The notes under the pieces are model-generated. The model ran no database searches and was not told the origin of the DNA. It was given only the letters and a program-made list of their open reading frames with translations. The position numbers and the translations under genes are program-made. From contig NZ_JBLYZJ010000016.1 of the NCBI RefSeq assembly GCF_048551375.1, forward strand, positions 1 through 50,429: a DNA stretch of 50,429 bases, written 5' to 3'. Shown one piece after another: positions 8,548-17,693 of this stretch (positions are counted from its first letter, which is position 1; each line of letters starts with the position of its first letter). The DNA is from Faucicola sp048551375 (lineage in GTDB: Bacteria; Pseudomonadota; Gammaproteobacteria; Pseudomonadales; Moraxellaceae).

Positions 8548-9701
8548 AAGCTTTTTAGCGTATCAATCAATCGCTGATTTTGTTCAGCTGTACCGATGGT
8601 AATGCGTAAATAATCACTAATTTTTGGCTTGTTAAAATGCCGTACAATCACCCCTTGCTCACGCAATTTGGTAAACACTTCGACCGTTTCACCCATGCTA
8701 ACAGGCGGTTTGGCAAACACAAAATTCGCCTGTGACGGCAATACCACAAAGCCCAAGTCGGTCAGATTTTTCACCAAATCAGCACGCAAGGCAATCACCT
8801 TTTGGCAACAGGCTTTAAAATATTCGCCATCTTGCAAACTCGCCACCGCCCCCGCTTGAGCCATACGGTCTAGTGGATAGCTATTAAAGCTGTTTTTGTA
8901 GCGGTTTAACGCCTCAATCAATGAATGGTTAGCAAACGCCATCCCCACTCGCAAACCCGCCAATGAGCGAGATTTTGAAAAGGTTTGGGTCACGACTAAA
9001 TTGTCATATTGATTGATTAGACTTACCGCAGAGGCATTTGGTGCATCGGCAAAATTTCCATCATAAAAATCCCCCTCGTAAAAATCAATGTACGCCTCAT
9101 CAATGACAATCACTGCATTGGGATGTTCTTTGAGTAGTTTTTCAATATCAGCAAGCGGTAATAAAACCCCAGTCGGTGCGTTGGGATTGGCGATGATAAT
9201 GCCCCCACACGGACGGCGGTAGTCATCCACATCAATGGTAAAATCGGCCTTGAGGGCGATTTTGGTGAGTTCGACATCAAAGGTATCGGCATACACAGGG
9301 TAAAAACTGTAGCCAATATCTGGGGTCAGCACTGGGCGGTCTTTCATAAAAAAACACGCAAAGACATGGGCTAACACCTCGTCTGAGCCGTTGCCGACAA
9401 ATACTTGATTGCGTGCCACGCCATATACATCCGCCAAAGTTTGGCAAAGTTCATCCGACTCTGGGTCTGGGTACAGTTTGAGTGCGTCCGCTTGATTGGT
9501 TAAGACACTGGCAATGGCTTGGGCGACTTTGGGTGAGGGTGGGAAGGGGTTTTCATTGGTGTTAAGTTTGCACAGATTGGCAATTTTCGGCTGTTCGCCT
9601 GCGACATAGGGGGTAAGGTTGCGGACACGGTTACTCCACAGGCGAGTATCTGTGGTGGATTTTTGTATGTTAGAAGTAGGGGTGATTGATGTGTCCGACA
9701 T
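8544..9701 (-). CDS. hisC: Histidinol-phosphate aminotransferase
   Basis: A 385-residue PLP-dependent class I/II aminotransferase that converts imidazole-acetol phosphate to histidinol phosphate in histidine synthesis. Diagnostic segments are NTNENPFPPSP near residue 48, GNGSDEVL (about 103), NPNAPTG (about 173), VIDEAYIDF (about 200) and the PLP-lysine motif TFSKSRSLAGLRVG (about 240). The length is slightly above the usual 350-360 because of an N-terminal extension of about 25 residues, rich in Ser and Thr, before the conserved region. No other his genes are nearby. A second, exported HisC-like protein is encoded at 41.6 kb. Confidence 0.92.
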   Translation of the reverse strand: MSDTSITPTSNIQKSTTDTRLWSNRVRNLTPYVAGEQPKIANLCKLNTNENPFPPSPKVAQAIASVLTNQADALKLYPDPESDELCQTLADVYGVARNQVFVGNGSDEVLAHVFACFFMKDRPVLTPDIGYSFYPVYADTFDVELTKIALKADFTIDVDDYRRPCGGIIIANPNAPTGVLLPLADIEKLLKEHPNAVIVIDEAYIDFYEGDFYDGNFADAPNASAVSLINQYDNLVVTQTFSKSRSLAGLRVGMAFANHSLIEALNRYKNSFNSYPLDRMAQAGAVASLQDGEYFKACCQKVIALRADLVKNLTDLGFVVLPSQANFVFAKPPVSMGETVEVFTKLREQGVIVRHFNKPKISDYLRITIGTAEQNQRLIDTLKSL

Positions 9702-9836
9702 GATTATCCTTATTTAAACTTTAAAACCGCAAAAATTTGCCAATTATTTTAGCATATTTGCCCATCATGCCATACAATAACCGAGCTAAACCACCAAAAT
9801 TTGGCAAATTTTTTCAATCTAATTCGGTAAATTATT

Positions 9837-11075
9837 ATGCGTCCGACACCTTCACAACCCTCAAATGCTTATCCCAAATCCTTGCTAATAGCAGTGGTGG
9901 TAGCGATTTTATTGTTAAGTATCAATATGCGGTCGCCGATTATTGGTTTTGGGGCGGTGGCGACTTGGATACAGCAGGATTTGCAATTATCCACGCAGGT
10001 GATTGGACTGATTGGGACGATTCCTGTCATGGCGTTTGCCTTTAGTTCGTTTATTGTGCCAACGGTGGCTCGTAAAATTGGCTTGGAAAACACCTTGGTT
10101 ATGGCTTCGACAATGTTGGCATTGGGGATTTTTGGGCGGTCTTGGTTGCCGAATTTGAGTTTACTACTATTTGGAACAGTGCTGTTATCATTGGCGATTG
10201 CGTTTGGCAATGTGCTTGTACCTGCAGTGATTAAAAAATATTTGCCCAATCACATTAGCCAAGTGATGGGGATGTATTCGTTGATGTTGTCGGTGTTTGC
10301 AGGGCTGTCTGCAGGCGTGGCGAATCGTTTGGTGGCATGGCGAGATTGGCAGTTTGCGTTGAGTGTGTGGGGCTGGGTGTCGGTGTTGGCGTTGATGGGT
10401 TGGCTATGGGTCAGCCATCAACATACTCGCCAAAAACTTGCCATTAACGACAGTGAATTACGCAACCAAGCCATTGCCATGAGTGAACCCTCTAGCACTC
10501 GCTCAGTGTGGCGAATGCCAATGGCGTGGTGGATTAGTGGCTATATGGGGTTGCAGTCGTTGCTGTATTATACGTTGGCAAGCTTTTTACCTAGTTTGCT
10601 TCATGCCAAAGGCTTGAGCGATAGCCAAGTAGGGCAGGTGGGTATGGTATTTCAACTGATGGCATTTCCTTCGATTATGCTGTTAACCAAATGGGTGGGG
10701 GCAGGGTGGCATCTTCGTACACTTGGGGTATCGGCAGGTGTGGGGAACTTGTTGGGCGTGATTGGATTTGGGTTATTGCCTGCCAATGGTTTGATTTGGT
10801 TGTGGGCGGTGTGTGCAGGGTTTGGCTGTGGGGTGATTTTTACCTTGTGTATGATGATGTTTACCCTCAAAGCCAAGAATAGCCAACAAACTGCCGAGCT
10901 GTCTGGGATGGCTCAAACGGTGGGCTATAGCATTGCCGTGACAGGCCCTTTATTAACAGGATGGCTCAGAGATATCAGTTATGGTTGGACATTGCCAATG
11001 ACGGTATTGACAGGGCTAATGGGGTTGTTATGTGTGTTTGCGTGGTTTGCCACAGCGGATAAACCGATTGAATAA
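9837..11075 (+). CDS. MFS transporter, CynX/NimT type
   Basis: A 412-residue membrane protein with about twelve hydrophobic segments. The first segment carries LLSINMRSPIIGFGAV, the arginine-containing loop-1 pattern of the CynX/NimT branch (cyanate and 2-nitroimidazole transport proteins). A central basic loop (HQHTRQKLAIN, about residues 198-208) splits the two six-helix halves. The substrate cannot be read from the sequence. The gene is followed by an intrinsic terminator at 11141, so it is probably a single-gene unit. It runs divergently from hisC with a 135-base gap. Confidence 0.82.
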   Translation: MRPTPSQPSNAYPKSLLIAVVVAILLLSINMRSPIIGFGAVATWIQQDLQLSTQVIGLIGTIPVMAFAFSSFIVPTVARKIGLENTLVMASTMLALGIFGRSWLPNLSLLLFGTVLLSLAIAFGNVLVPAVIKKYLPNHISQVMGMYSLMLSVFAGLSAGVANRLVAWRDWQFALSVWGWVSVLALMGWLWVSHQHTRQKLAINDSELRNQAIAMSEPSSTRSVWRMPMAWWISGYMGLQSLLYYTLASFLPSLLHAKGLSDSQVGQVGMVFQLMAFPSIMLLTKWVGAGWHLRTLGVSAGVGNLLGVIGFGLLPANGLIWLWAVCAGFGCGVIFTLCMMMFTLKAKNSQQTAELSGMAQTVGYSIAVTGPLLTGWLRDISYGWTLPMTVLTGLMGLLCVFAWFATADKPIE

Positions 11076-11140
11076 TGATGTAAACAAATATAATCCCTTG
11101 TAACTCGGCTGTTATGCTTTGCCCCTGTTTGCGTAAATTA

Positions 11141-11167
11141 CCCTTACCAAGTAAGGGGAATTTTTTT
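11141..11167 (+). terminator. Intrinsic terminator after the MFS gene
   Basis: CCCTTA (11141-11146) pairs with TAAGGG (11152-11157) around a five-base loop. GAA and seven Ts follow (11161-11167). The position, 66 bases past the MFS stop, fits. Confidence 0.7.
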
Positions 11168-11242
11168 ATACTGTTACCGCCGTTAAGTTAGGTCGATAAG
11201 TACCAATAACAAAATTATCTTATAACATTTAGTCTAGTAGCT

Positions 11243-11264
11243 TGGGTTAGCAAAGCGTAACCCA
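11243..11264. repeat. Short palindrome upstream of ferritin
   Basis: TGGGTTA at 11243-11249 pairs with TAACCCA at 11258-11264 around an eight-base GCAAAGCG loop. It resembles small dispersed REP-like palindromes in related genomes. The related string AGCTAACCCACC occurs near 35393. No Fur-box-like sequence is obvious here. A TATAAT lies just downstream at 11278-11283 but lacks a good -35 box. Confidence 0.45.
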
Positions 11265-11372
11265 CGAAAAATCAGATTATAATTTAAATTTGTTCAGTTA
11301 CTTAAGTTAGGTATTTGATTAAATTAAAAGTTATTCAATCGTCATTAAAATTACAATTTTAGGAGTCACACA

Positions 11373-11921
11373 ATGGCAAACGATAAACGTATTTCAGACA
11401 GCATGGAAAAAGCGTTAAATAAACAAATGATGGAAGAAGCCACCCAAGCCCAAGCGTATTTGGCGTTGGGTAGTTGGGCGGAAGTCAATAACTATGCAGG
11501 TATGGCAGAGTTTTTTTATAAACACTCTGCCGAAGAACGTAACCATATGTTTAAGTTTTTATCATATATTAACGAGCGTGGTGGTGAAGCCAAAATCGGT
11601 GCAATTCCTGCCCCTCGTGATAATCCAAGTGATTTAGAAACTTGTATCGAAGACGTTTGGCAACATGAATTGGAAAATTCCAAAAAAATCTATGCCTTAG
11701 TTGACCAAGCGATGGCAGAAAAAGATTGGGCAACGTTTAACTTTTTACAATGGTTTGTCAAAGAGCAAATCGAAGAAGAAGCTCTTATTAATGATTTGCG
11801 TGATAAATTTGCCCTTGCCTCAAAAGACAAAGCCAATAATCAGAACTTTTATACCCTCGATAAAGACATGGCAACCGCCAGTCAAGAAGGCTCATTGCCT
11901 CGTGAAGCGAGCGTTGAGTAA
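11373..11921 (+). CDS. ftnA: Non-haem bacterial ferritin
   Basis: A 182-residue ferritin that would assemble into an iron-storage shell in the cytoplasm. The diiron ferroxidase ligands can be aligned: Glu22 (KQMMEEATQAQAYLALG), then Glu55 and His58 (SAEERNHMFKF), then the third and fourth helix residues (HELENSKKIY and FNFLQWFVKEQIEEE). The haem-binding methionine context of bacterioferritin is absent, so FtnA type is preferred. The C-terminal 20 residues extend beyond the four-helix core. TAGGAG precedes the ATG. It has its own terminator, shared with the convergent lon gene. Confidence 0.9.
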   Translation: MANDKRISDSMEKALNKQMMEEATQAQAYLALGSWAEVNNYAGMAEFFYKHSAEERNHMFKFLSYINERGGEAKIGAIPAPRDNPSDLETCIEDVWQHELENSKKIYALVDQAMAEKDWATFNFLQWFVKEQIEEEALINDLRDKFALASKDKANNQNFYTLDKDMATASQEGSLPREASVE

Positions 11922-11933
11922 TTTTAACAAACC

Positions 11934-11968
11934 AAAAAAATCCCAATTCAACATTGGGATTTTTTTTT
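11934..11968. terminator. Bidirectional terminator between ftnA and lon
   Basis: TCCCAAT (11941-11947) and ATTGGGA (11953-11959) form a perfect stem with a five-base loop. A seven-A run precedes it and a nine-T run follows it, so it can end transcripts from both sides. It sits between the convergent ftnA and lon stops. Confidence 0.88.
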
Positions 11969-11982
11969 GGTAAAAATAACCA

Positions 11983-14508
11983 TCAACTTCTTAAACTAAT
12001 TTCCCCTGCTTCGACAGGCAGCTGGCTTGGTTTTAGGGCAATCGGCTGACGTACCAACGCTTCACGGAATACCTCATCAATGGTTTCGACAGGTTGAATG
12101 GTTAAGCCTGCTTTAACATTGTCAGGGATATCTTTAAGGTCACGTTCGTTGGATTTTGGAATCAACACGTGCTTGATACCGCCACGATGAGCCGCCAACA
12201 GTTTTTCTTTTAGCCCACCAATACGAAGTACTTTGCCACGCAAAGTCACTTCCCCAGTCATGGCGATGTCAGGGCGAATCGCAATGCCTGTCATCGCAGA
12301 GGCGAGGGCAGTGGTCAAGGCAATCCCTGCTGATGGACCATCTTTGGGGGTTGCACCCTCTGGCATATGCACATGAATGTCTGTACCTTTGAAGTTTTCG
12401 TAGCTAATGCCCAAGCTTTCGCCTCTGGCACGTACCACTGTCATGGCGGCACGGATGGATTCTTTCATCACATCGCCCAATGAGCCTGTAAAGTTAAGCT
12501 CACCTTTGCCCTGCATGGCGACCGCTTCGATGGTGAGTAGCTCGCCACCGACTTGTGTCCATGCCAAACCTGTGATACGCCCAACTTCTGGCTGTTGTTC
12601 GGCAAGCCCATAGTCAAACTGATATACGCCCAAATAATCAGCGATATTGTGATTATCTACGGAAATTTTGCCTAACGATTTAGCGTTAGTGTCTTTGTTA
12701 ACCGTACTGTCATCCGTGCTTTGTTGCTGTTCAACATTGGCTTTGACGACTTTACGAGCGATTTTATTGATTTCACGCTCAAGGTTTCGCACGCCTGCTT
12801 CACGAGTGTAGCGTTGTACGATGGCTTGTAGGGCTTCTTCGCTAATTTCTACTTCGTCTTCGCTCAAGCCATTTTGTTTGATGGCTTTTGGCACAAGGTA
12901 TTTTTCGGCAATATTGACTTTTTCGTCTTCGGTATATCCGGGTAGGCGAATGACTTCCATACGGTCAAGCAATGCAGGCGGGATGTCCATGCTGTTGGCA
13001 GTACAGATAAACATCACTTGCGACAAGTCCAAATCCATGTCGAGGTAATGGTCGTTAAAGCTGTGATTTTGCGATGGGTCTAGCACTTCTAGTAACGCAG
13101 ACGCAGGGTCACCACGAAAATCTTGTGCCATTTTGTCAATTTCATCCAGCAAAAATAGTGGATTTTTTACTTCGACTTTTGCCAATGACTGCACGATTTT
13201 CCCAGGCATTGCCCCAATATAAGTACGGCGATGACCACGAATTTCGGCTTCGTCACGCACGCCACCCAATGCCATACGGATAAACTCACGACCCGTAGCA
13301 CGAGCAATAGACTCACCCAGTGAGGTTTTACCGACACCAGGAGGCCCGACCAAGCATAGGATAGGACCTTTGAGGGTATCGACACGAGATTGCACCGCCA
13401 AAAATTCCATGATACGGTCTTTGACATCTTTTAGCCCATAATGGTCTTCGTCTAGCACGCTTTGGGCATTTGCCATGTCGATGGCGACTTCACTGGTTTT
13501 GTTCCAAGGCGTGTCAAGAATCCACTCAATGTAGTTACGCACCACAGATGACTCGGACGAGGCAGGGGGCATTTGCTTGAGTTTGCGAAATTCATTTTCG
13601 GCTTTTTTACGCACGTCTTCTGGTAGGTCGGCTTCTTTTAGGCGAGTTTCGAGTTCGCCAAGGTCGTCTTCATCTTCAAGCGGTTCGCCACCACGTTCTT
13701 CATGCAAGTCAGAAAGCTCATTTTTGATGGCTTTCATTTTTTCATTGAGAAAATATTCTCGCTGATTGTTGTCCATTTGACGGCGAACTTGTTCTTGTAG
13801 TTCTTGCTCAATGGTTTGCTCTGCCCCTTGTTGCACCAAGTATTCGGTCAAGGTTTTGATATGGGTTTCGAGGTCATCGACTTCGAGGATATTTTGTTTG
13901 ATATCAAGGTTTAGCGACACACGAGTGGCGATAAAATACACCAATTCCTCAAGGTCGGTGATACGCTCGGCAACACGAGTTAGCTCACGAGCATTACGCA
14001 GACGGCTTTCGGCATATTGGGCAAACAGTCCGACCAATGCGGTTTTATACTCGTCTTGGGTCTTTTTATCCATGTTCATGCTGATGGGGGCAATGCTAAA
14101 ATCAGCGGTCAAAATCCCATCATCATGTTGGTCAATGATTTCCAGTTTGGCACGATACAAGCCCTCGATAAGGACTTTGATGCAGTTTTCGTCATTCTCG
14201 TGAGGCATGGTGTTGATGACACGGCACACCGTGCCATATTGATACAGATTATCGTTGTCGATGGTTTCGGACAATGAGTCTTTTTGGGCAACAACAAAAA
14301 CTTTGCTGTCAAATTTATCTTGAGCCAGCTCTACGGCTTTGACGGAAGGCAAACGTCCCACAAATAGGGCAATTTGCATATGTGGATACACCACCACGTC
14401 ACGCAAGGCTAGCAATGGCAAATGGGTAGGCTCAATCGGTGTTGGCTCGTCAATGTTATCAATGTCATCAAGTAAGTGGTCGAAATCAAAGTTTTGATTG
14501 TCTTGCAT
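11983..14508 (-). CDS. lon: ATP-dependent protease Lon
   Basis: An 841-residue LonA protease that unfolds and degrades misfolded and regulatory proteins in the cytoplasm. The order is N-terminal substrate domain, AAA+ module and serine peptidase. Walker A is GPPGVGKTSLGE (about residue 388) and Walker B is LFLLDEIDKM. The peptidase dyad is Ser about 725 in KDGPSAG and Lys about 768 in GKVLRIGGLKEKLLA. An insertion before the peptidase domain (about 615-635, QQQSTDDSTVNKDTN) is polar. The ATG at 14508 has an AAGGGG site six bases upstream and is preferred over an in-frame start 12 codons earlier. A sigma32-like promoter candidate lies upstream. Confidence 0.97.
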   Translation of the reverse strand: MQDNQNFDFDHLLDDIDNIDEPTPIEPTHLPLLALRDVVVYPHMQIALFVGRLPSVKAVELAQDKFDSKVFVVAQKDSLSETIDNDNLYQYGTVCRVINTMPHENDENCIKVLIEGLYRAKLEIIDQHDDGILTADFSIAPISMNMDKKTQDEYKTALVGLFAQYAESRLRNARELTRVAERITDLEELVYFIATRVSLNLDIKQNILEVDDLETHIKTLTEYLVQQGAEQTIEQELQEQVRRQMDNNQREYFLNEKMKAIKNELSDLHEERGGEPLEDEDDLGELETRLKEADLPEDVRKKAENEFRKLKQMPPASSESSVVRNYIEWILDTPWNKTSEVAIDMANAQSVLDEDHYGLKDVKDRIMEFLAVQSRVDTLKGPILCLVGPPGVGKTSLGESIARATGREFIRMALGGVRDEAEIRGHRRTYIGAMPGKIVQSLAKVEVKNPLFLLDEIDKMAQDFRGDPASALLEVLDPSQNHSFNDHYLDMDLDLSQVMFICTANSMDIPPALLDRMEVIRLPGYTEDEKVNIAEKYLVPKAIKQNGLSEDEVEISEEALQAIVQRYTREAGVRNLEREINKIARKVVKANVEQQQSTDDSTVNKDTNAKSLGKISVDNHNIADYLGVYQFDYGLAEQQPEVGRITGLAWTQVGGELLTIEAVAMQGKGELNFTGSLGDVMKESIRAAMTVVRARGESLGISYENFKGTDIHVHMPEGATPKDGPSAGIALTTALASAMTGIAIRPDIAMTGEVTLRGKVLRIGGLKEKLLAAHRGGIKHVLIPKSNERDLKDIPDNVKAGLTIQPVETIDEVFREALVRQPIALKPSQLPVEAGEISLRS

Positions 14509-14569
14509 TATTATCCCCTTCTTCGACAAAGGACGCAAAACCACGCCCCTTGTTTGGTATTAACGTTAA

Positions 14570-14597
14570 TAATGGTGATAGCCAAAAAAATTACAAG
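14570..14597 (-). promoter_or_regulatory. Candidate sigma32 promoter for lon
   Basis: On the minus strand CTTGTAA (14597-14591) is followed after 13 bases by CACCATTA (14577-14570). This resembles the heat-shock consensus CTTGAAA, 13-15 bases, CCCCATNT, with one mismatch in the -35 and about half the -10 positions matching. It lies 62 bases upstream of the chosen lon start. Lon is a classical sigma32 target in gammaproteobacteria. Confidence 0.45.
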
Positions 14598-14771
14598 ACT
14601 TATCTATGGAAAAACCTTTGTAAAAAATATTCTTTGGCTTTAGCTTTTTTAAACATAGGGCTTATGCAATAAGCCCCTACCTTGGCTTTAGAGCCATGTA
14701 AAATTTGGGGCTGATTTGAGATGAGTTATGTTATAGTAAGGCATTGCTCAATGATACCGTTAGGATTCGCC

Positions 14772-16286
14772 ATGCTCAACCCCATTGCCTTGCCTTATAG
14801 CTTTGCCAAACGCCACCAACTGCTCTTGCAATACCACAATATTGATAGTCTGCCTAATCTATTGATGACAGCCGATACCAGTATGGAAGCGGTCAACGAA
14901 GCCAATCGCTTTGCCAGTCAACAGGGTATTGGCTTGCCATTAAATTTGCAATTGGTCGATAGCGAAGCGTTTGAAAAGTTGCTAGGAAGCACCTACGCAG
15001 GCAACACAGGCGAAAGCCAACATATCGCTGCAGGGCTAGAAGACCACCCAGACCTCATGAGCCTTGCCGACAGCGTGCCAGAAACCGAAGACTTGATGGA
15101 CCAAGAAGATGATGCTCCCATCATTCGTTTGATTAATGCCTTGCTGTCCGAAGCGATTCGTTTAAACGCTTCGGATATTCATATTGAAACCTTTGAAAAA
15201 CGCCTATCAGTACGCTTTCGAGTGGATGGCGTGTTAAAAGAAATCGTCAGCCCAAAACGTGAACTCTCACCATTATTGGTTTCTCGTATCAAGGTCATGG
15301 CAAAACTCGACATTGCCGAAAAGCGTGTACCGCAAGATGGGCGGATTTCGCTACGTTTGGCAGGGCGAGAGGTGGATGTGCGTGTATCGACTTTGCCGTC
15401 CAACTTTGGCGAGCGAGTGGTGATGCGTCTGCTCGACAAGCAAGCAGGTCGCCTTAACATGACTTATCTTGGTTTATCCGACCATGATTATACGGTGTTA
15501 AAAACGCTGATTCACCGTCCGCATGGCATTATTTTGGTCACAGGTCCAACAGGTTCTGGTAAAACCACCACGCTATACGCCGCTTTGACCGAGCTAAATG
15601 ACAACACTCGCAATATTTTGACTGCCGAAGACCCCATTGAATTTCAGCTTGATGGTATCGGACAGACCCAAGTCAATAATAAAGTCGATATGACCTTTGC
15701 TCGTAGCCTTAGAGCCATGCTCCGCCAAGACCCTGATGTGGTGATGGTGGGCGAGATTCGTGACCTTGAAACTGCCGAAATTGCGGTACAGGCTTCATTG
15801 ACAGGGCATTTGGTGCTATCAACGTTGCACACCAATACTGCTATCGGTGCGGTGACACGCCTTGCTGATATGGGCGTTGAGCCGTTTTTGCTGTCGTCCA
15901 GTCTGATTGGCGTGGTGGCACAGCGATTGGTACGCACGTTATGTCCACATTGCCACACTTGGCATGAGGCAGATGCGTTTCAACAGCAAATTTTTAGTGA
16001 GATTGGTTTGCAAGGTGAACAGTTGGGCGAGATTAAATTGCCCAAACCAGTCGGCTGTGACAAATGCAATAATTCGGGCTTTCGAGGGCGAACGGCAATT
16101 TATGAAGTCGTGCCAGTTGATGATAAACTACGCCAATTGATTCATAGCCAAACCGCAGAGTTTGAGCTTGAGGCGTATGCTCGCACCAAAACGCCATCCA
16201 TCCGAGCCGATGGACTTAAGAAAGTCTTGGCAGGTAAAACCACGCTAGAAGAAGTGTTAAGGGTGACTAAAGAAACGGATGGATAA
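14772..16286 (+). CDS. gspE: Type II secretion system ATPase GspE
   Basis: A 504-residue secretion ATPase that powers pseudopilus assembly at the inner membrane. The N-terminus MLNPIALPYSFAKRHQ matches the GspE pattern (LPYxFAKR) and supports this start; AGGA lies six bases upstream. Domains in order are an N1E-like region, the DAPIIRLINALLSEAI linker, Walker A GPTGSGKTTT (about residue 258), the Asp box AEDPIE, Walker B DPDVVMVGEIRD and the His box STLHTN. A zinc-binding tetracysteine CPHC...CDKC follows (about 390 and 429). PilB of type IV pili is the alternative, but the N-terminus favours GspE. No other gsp genes are adjacent. Confidence 0.87.
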   Translation: MLNPIALPYSFAKRHQLLLQYHNIDSLPNLLMTADTSMEAVNEANRFASQQGIGLPLNLQLVDSEAFEKLLGSTYAGNTGESQHIAAGLEDHPDLMSLADSVPETEDLMDQEDDAPIIRLINALLSEAIRLNASDIHIETFEKRLSVRFRVDGVLKEIVSPKRELSPLLVSRIKVMAKLDIAEKRVPQDGRISLRLAGREVDVRVSTLPSNFGERVVMRLLDKQAGRLNMTYLGLSDHDYTVLKTLIHRPHGIILVTGPTGSGKTTTLYAALTELNDNTRNILTAEDPIEFQLDGIGQTQVNNKVDMTFARSLRAMLRQDPDVVMVGEIRDLETAEIAVQASLTGHLVLSTLHTNTAIGAVTRLADMGVEPFLLSSSLIGVVAQRLVRTLCPHCHTWHEADAFQQQIFSEIGLQGEQLGEIKLPKPVGCDKCNNSGFRGRTAIYEVVPVDDKLRQLIHSQTAEFELEAYARTKTPSIRADGLKKVLAGKTTLEEVLRVTKETDG

Positions 16287-16321
16287 ACTATAGGTGTGTA
16301 AACTAGAAATAAATCAGTGTT

Positions 16322-16345
16322 GTAGGGGGGTATTGCATACGCCCA
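16322..16345. repeat. GCATACGCCC palindromic repeat, copy A
   Basis: A 24-base sequence reading GTAGGGGGGTATTGCATACG then CCCA. Its reverse complement occurs at 32401-32424 with one mismatch. The core GGGCGTATTGCATACGCCC is almost palindromic, so it can form a hairpin. It looks like a dispersed intergenic repeat. Confidence 0.6.
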
Positions 16346-16418
16346 CAATGCTAAAGTTTCATTTTTGATTTAATTCACCAACAGAAAGGTAAGTTATGTA
16401 AAATTATGCCATAAAAAC

Positions 16419-16464
16419 ATAATTATTTTTATAAAGCATAATTATGCAAAATAAAAATAATTAT
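16419..16464. promoter_or_regulatory. 46-bp AT-rich palindrome upstream of the ATPase gene
   Basis: ATAATTATTTTTAT (16419-16432) is the exact reverse complement of ATAAAAATAATTAT (16451-16464). The centre is a further perfect 12-base palindrome, GCATAATTATGC (16436-16447), with only three non-pairing bases on each side between the two parts. It ends 41 bases before the ATG of the ATPase gene. Such symmetry could be an operator for a dimeric or tetrameric DNA-binding protein, or a cruciform-prone repeat. No regulator is evident next to it. Confidence 0.5.
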
Positions 16465-16505
16465 TTATAATTAAGCATTGTTAATCATCATGTGATGGAA
16501 AAATT

Positions 16506-17594
16506 ATGTTAGCTTATCATAATGACCCTTTATATTACCCACGCACGGCTTTGGCTCAACTATTGGTGGATAATCTATCCATGGGGATTAGTTCGGCTTT
16601 TACCTTATTTGCCCCAAGGCGGATGGGAAAAACGCAGTTTTTATTAAATGATGTGCGAGCCGTTGCCAAAGACGCAGGATTTAATGTGTTTTATTTTAGC
16701 TTTATGAGTGAGCAACAACAGGCGATTCACAGCGATTTTACCCAAGCTCTACAGCAATTTGCCCATGATATTATGCCAAGCAAAACCCTAAAAGCCATCA
16801 AAAGTGTGGAGGTATTTGGGGTGGGTTTTGAGCGTTAAGAGCAAGCCACGTCTGCATTGTCGTTGACAGAGGCGATTGCCACCATTGCCAAAGATAATAA
16901 ACCGACCTTGATGCTACTCGATGAGGTGCAAGAGTTGGCTCGTGTTCGTGGTACGGAGGGCTTGATTCGAGCATTACGCACAGGGCTTGACGTGCATAAA
17001 GATAAAATCAAAGTGATTTTTACAGGCTCATCGACCAATGGCTTACGGCTCATTTTTAATGATAGTAAAGCCCCATTTTTTCATTTTTCGCATGCGATTG
17101 ACTTTCCAAAACTGGATAAAGGCTTTAGTGATTTTTTGGCAGATATATATGCCAAACGTACAGGGCAAGAAATTGATAAAGATGGTTTTTTTGAATTATT
17201 TCAACGACTTAATTATACGCCTTTATACCTAAGAGCCATCGCTCAAGATATGATTATCAACCCCAATTTGACCCTTGAACAGGCATCAGTCAGCCGTCTT
17301 GAGCAGTTGCACGAACAGTCCGACTTTAATACCCAATGGTTGGGTTTAACCGAGTTAGAAAAGCACCTTATATTGATGATTGGTCAAGGGGAAAGTGGGC
17401 TATATAAAAAGCACATTCGTCAAATTTTAGCACAAAAATTGGGTTTAGAAGGGGAAATCAGCACCAGTAATATCCAAACCAATCTCAAAAAACTTGAGCG
17501 TAAGGAATTGATTACCAAACAAATTAATGATTGTTATGTGATAAATAATTCATTATTTGCTCAATGGTTGGTAGAAAATGATACGCTTTATTAA
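16506..17594 (+). pseudogene. P-loop ATPase gene interrupted by one in-frame TAA
   Basis: The region reads as one 362-codon frame broken only by TAA at 16836-16838. The first part (110 codons) holds the N-terminal ATPase fold with Walker A in APRRMGKTQFLL (about residues 37-48). The frame continues directly after the stop with EQATSALSLTEAIATIAK, then Walker B LMLLDEVQELA and the sensor region FTGSSTNGL. The C-terminus is a helical, winged-helix-like part (NIQTNLKKLERKELITKQI). The family resembles the archaeal-type AAA ATPases (ATPase_2-like). A CAA-to-TAA change would explain the stop. The downstream half is well preserved, so the mutation may be recent, or the stop may be read through. Confidence 0.78.
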
Positions 17595-17632
17595 CACTGT
17601 TTCCATACCTAATTTTTGACAAAATATAGCGT

Positions 17633-17651
17633 GGTTAACACTTTGTTAACC
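17633..17651. repeat. GGTTAAC inverted repeat between converging genes
   Basis: GGTTAAC (17633-17639) and GTTAACC (17645-17651) flank a five-base loop. It lies between the converging ATPase gene and truD and lacks a long T-run. The same GGTTAAC/GTTAACC arms, with longer spacing, occur upstream of htpG at 44930-44991. Confidence 0.5.
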
Positions 17652-17693
17652 TATGCTACTTAGTGGTTTGGTAACAAGTCTATTAACTGGTAT

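Noticed and set aside
9737..10045. A 102-codon plus-strand frame starting upstream of the MFS gene
   Set aside because: It overlaps the MFS start in another frame and shows no domain or good ribosome-binding site; the MFS reading is clearly the real one.
12407..14277. Several plus-strand frames inside lon
   Set aside because: They are serine/arginine-rich shadows of the Lon coding strand without independent start signals.
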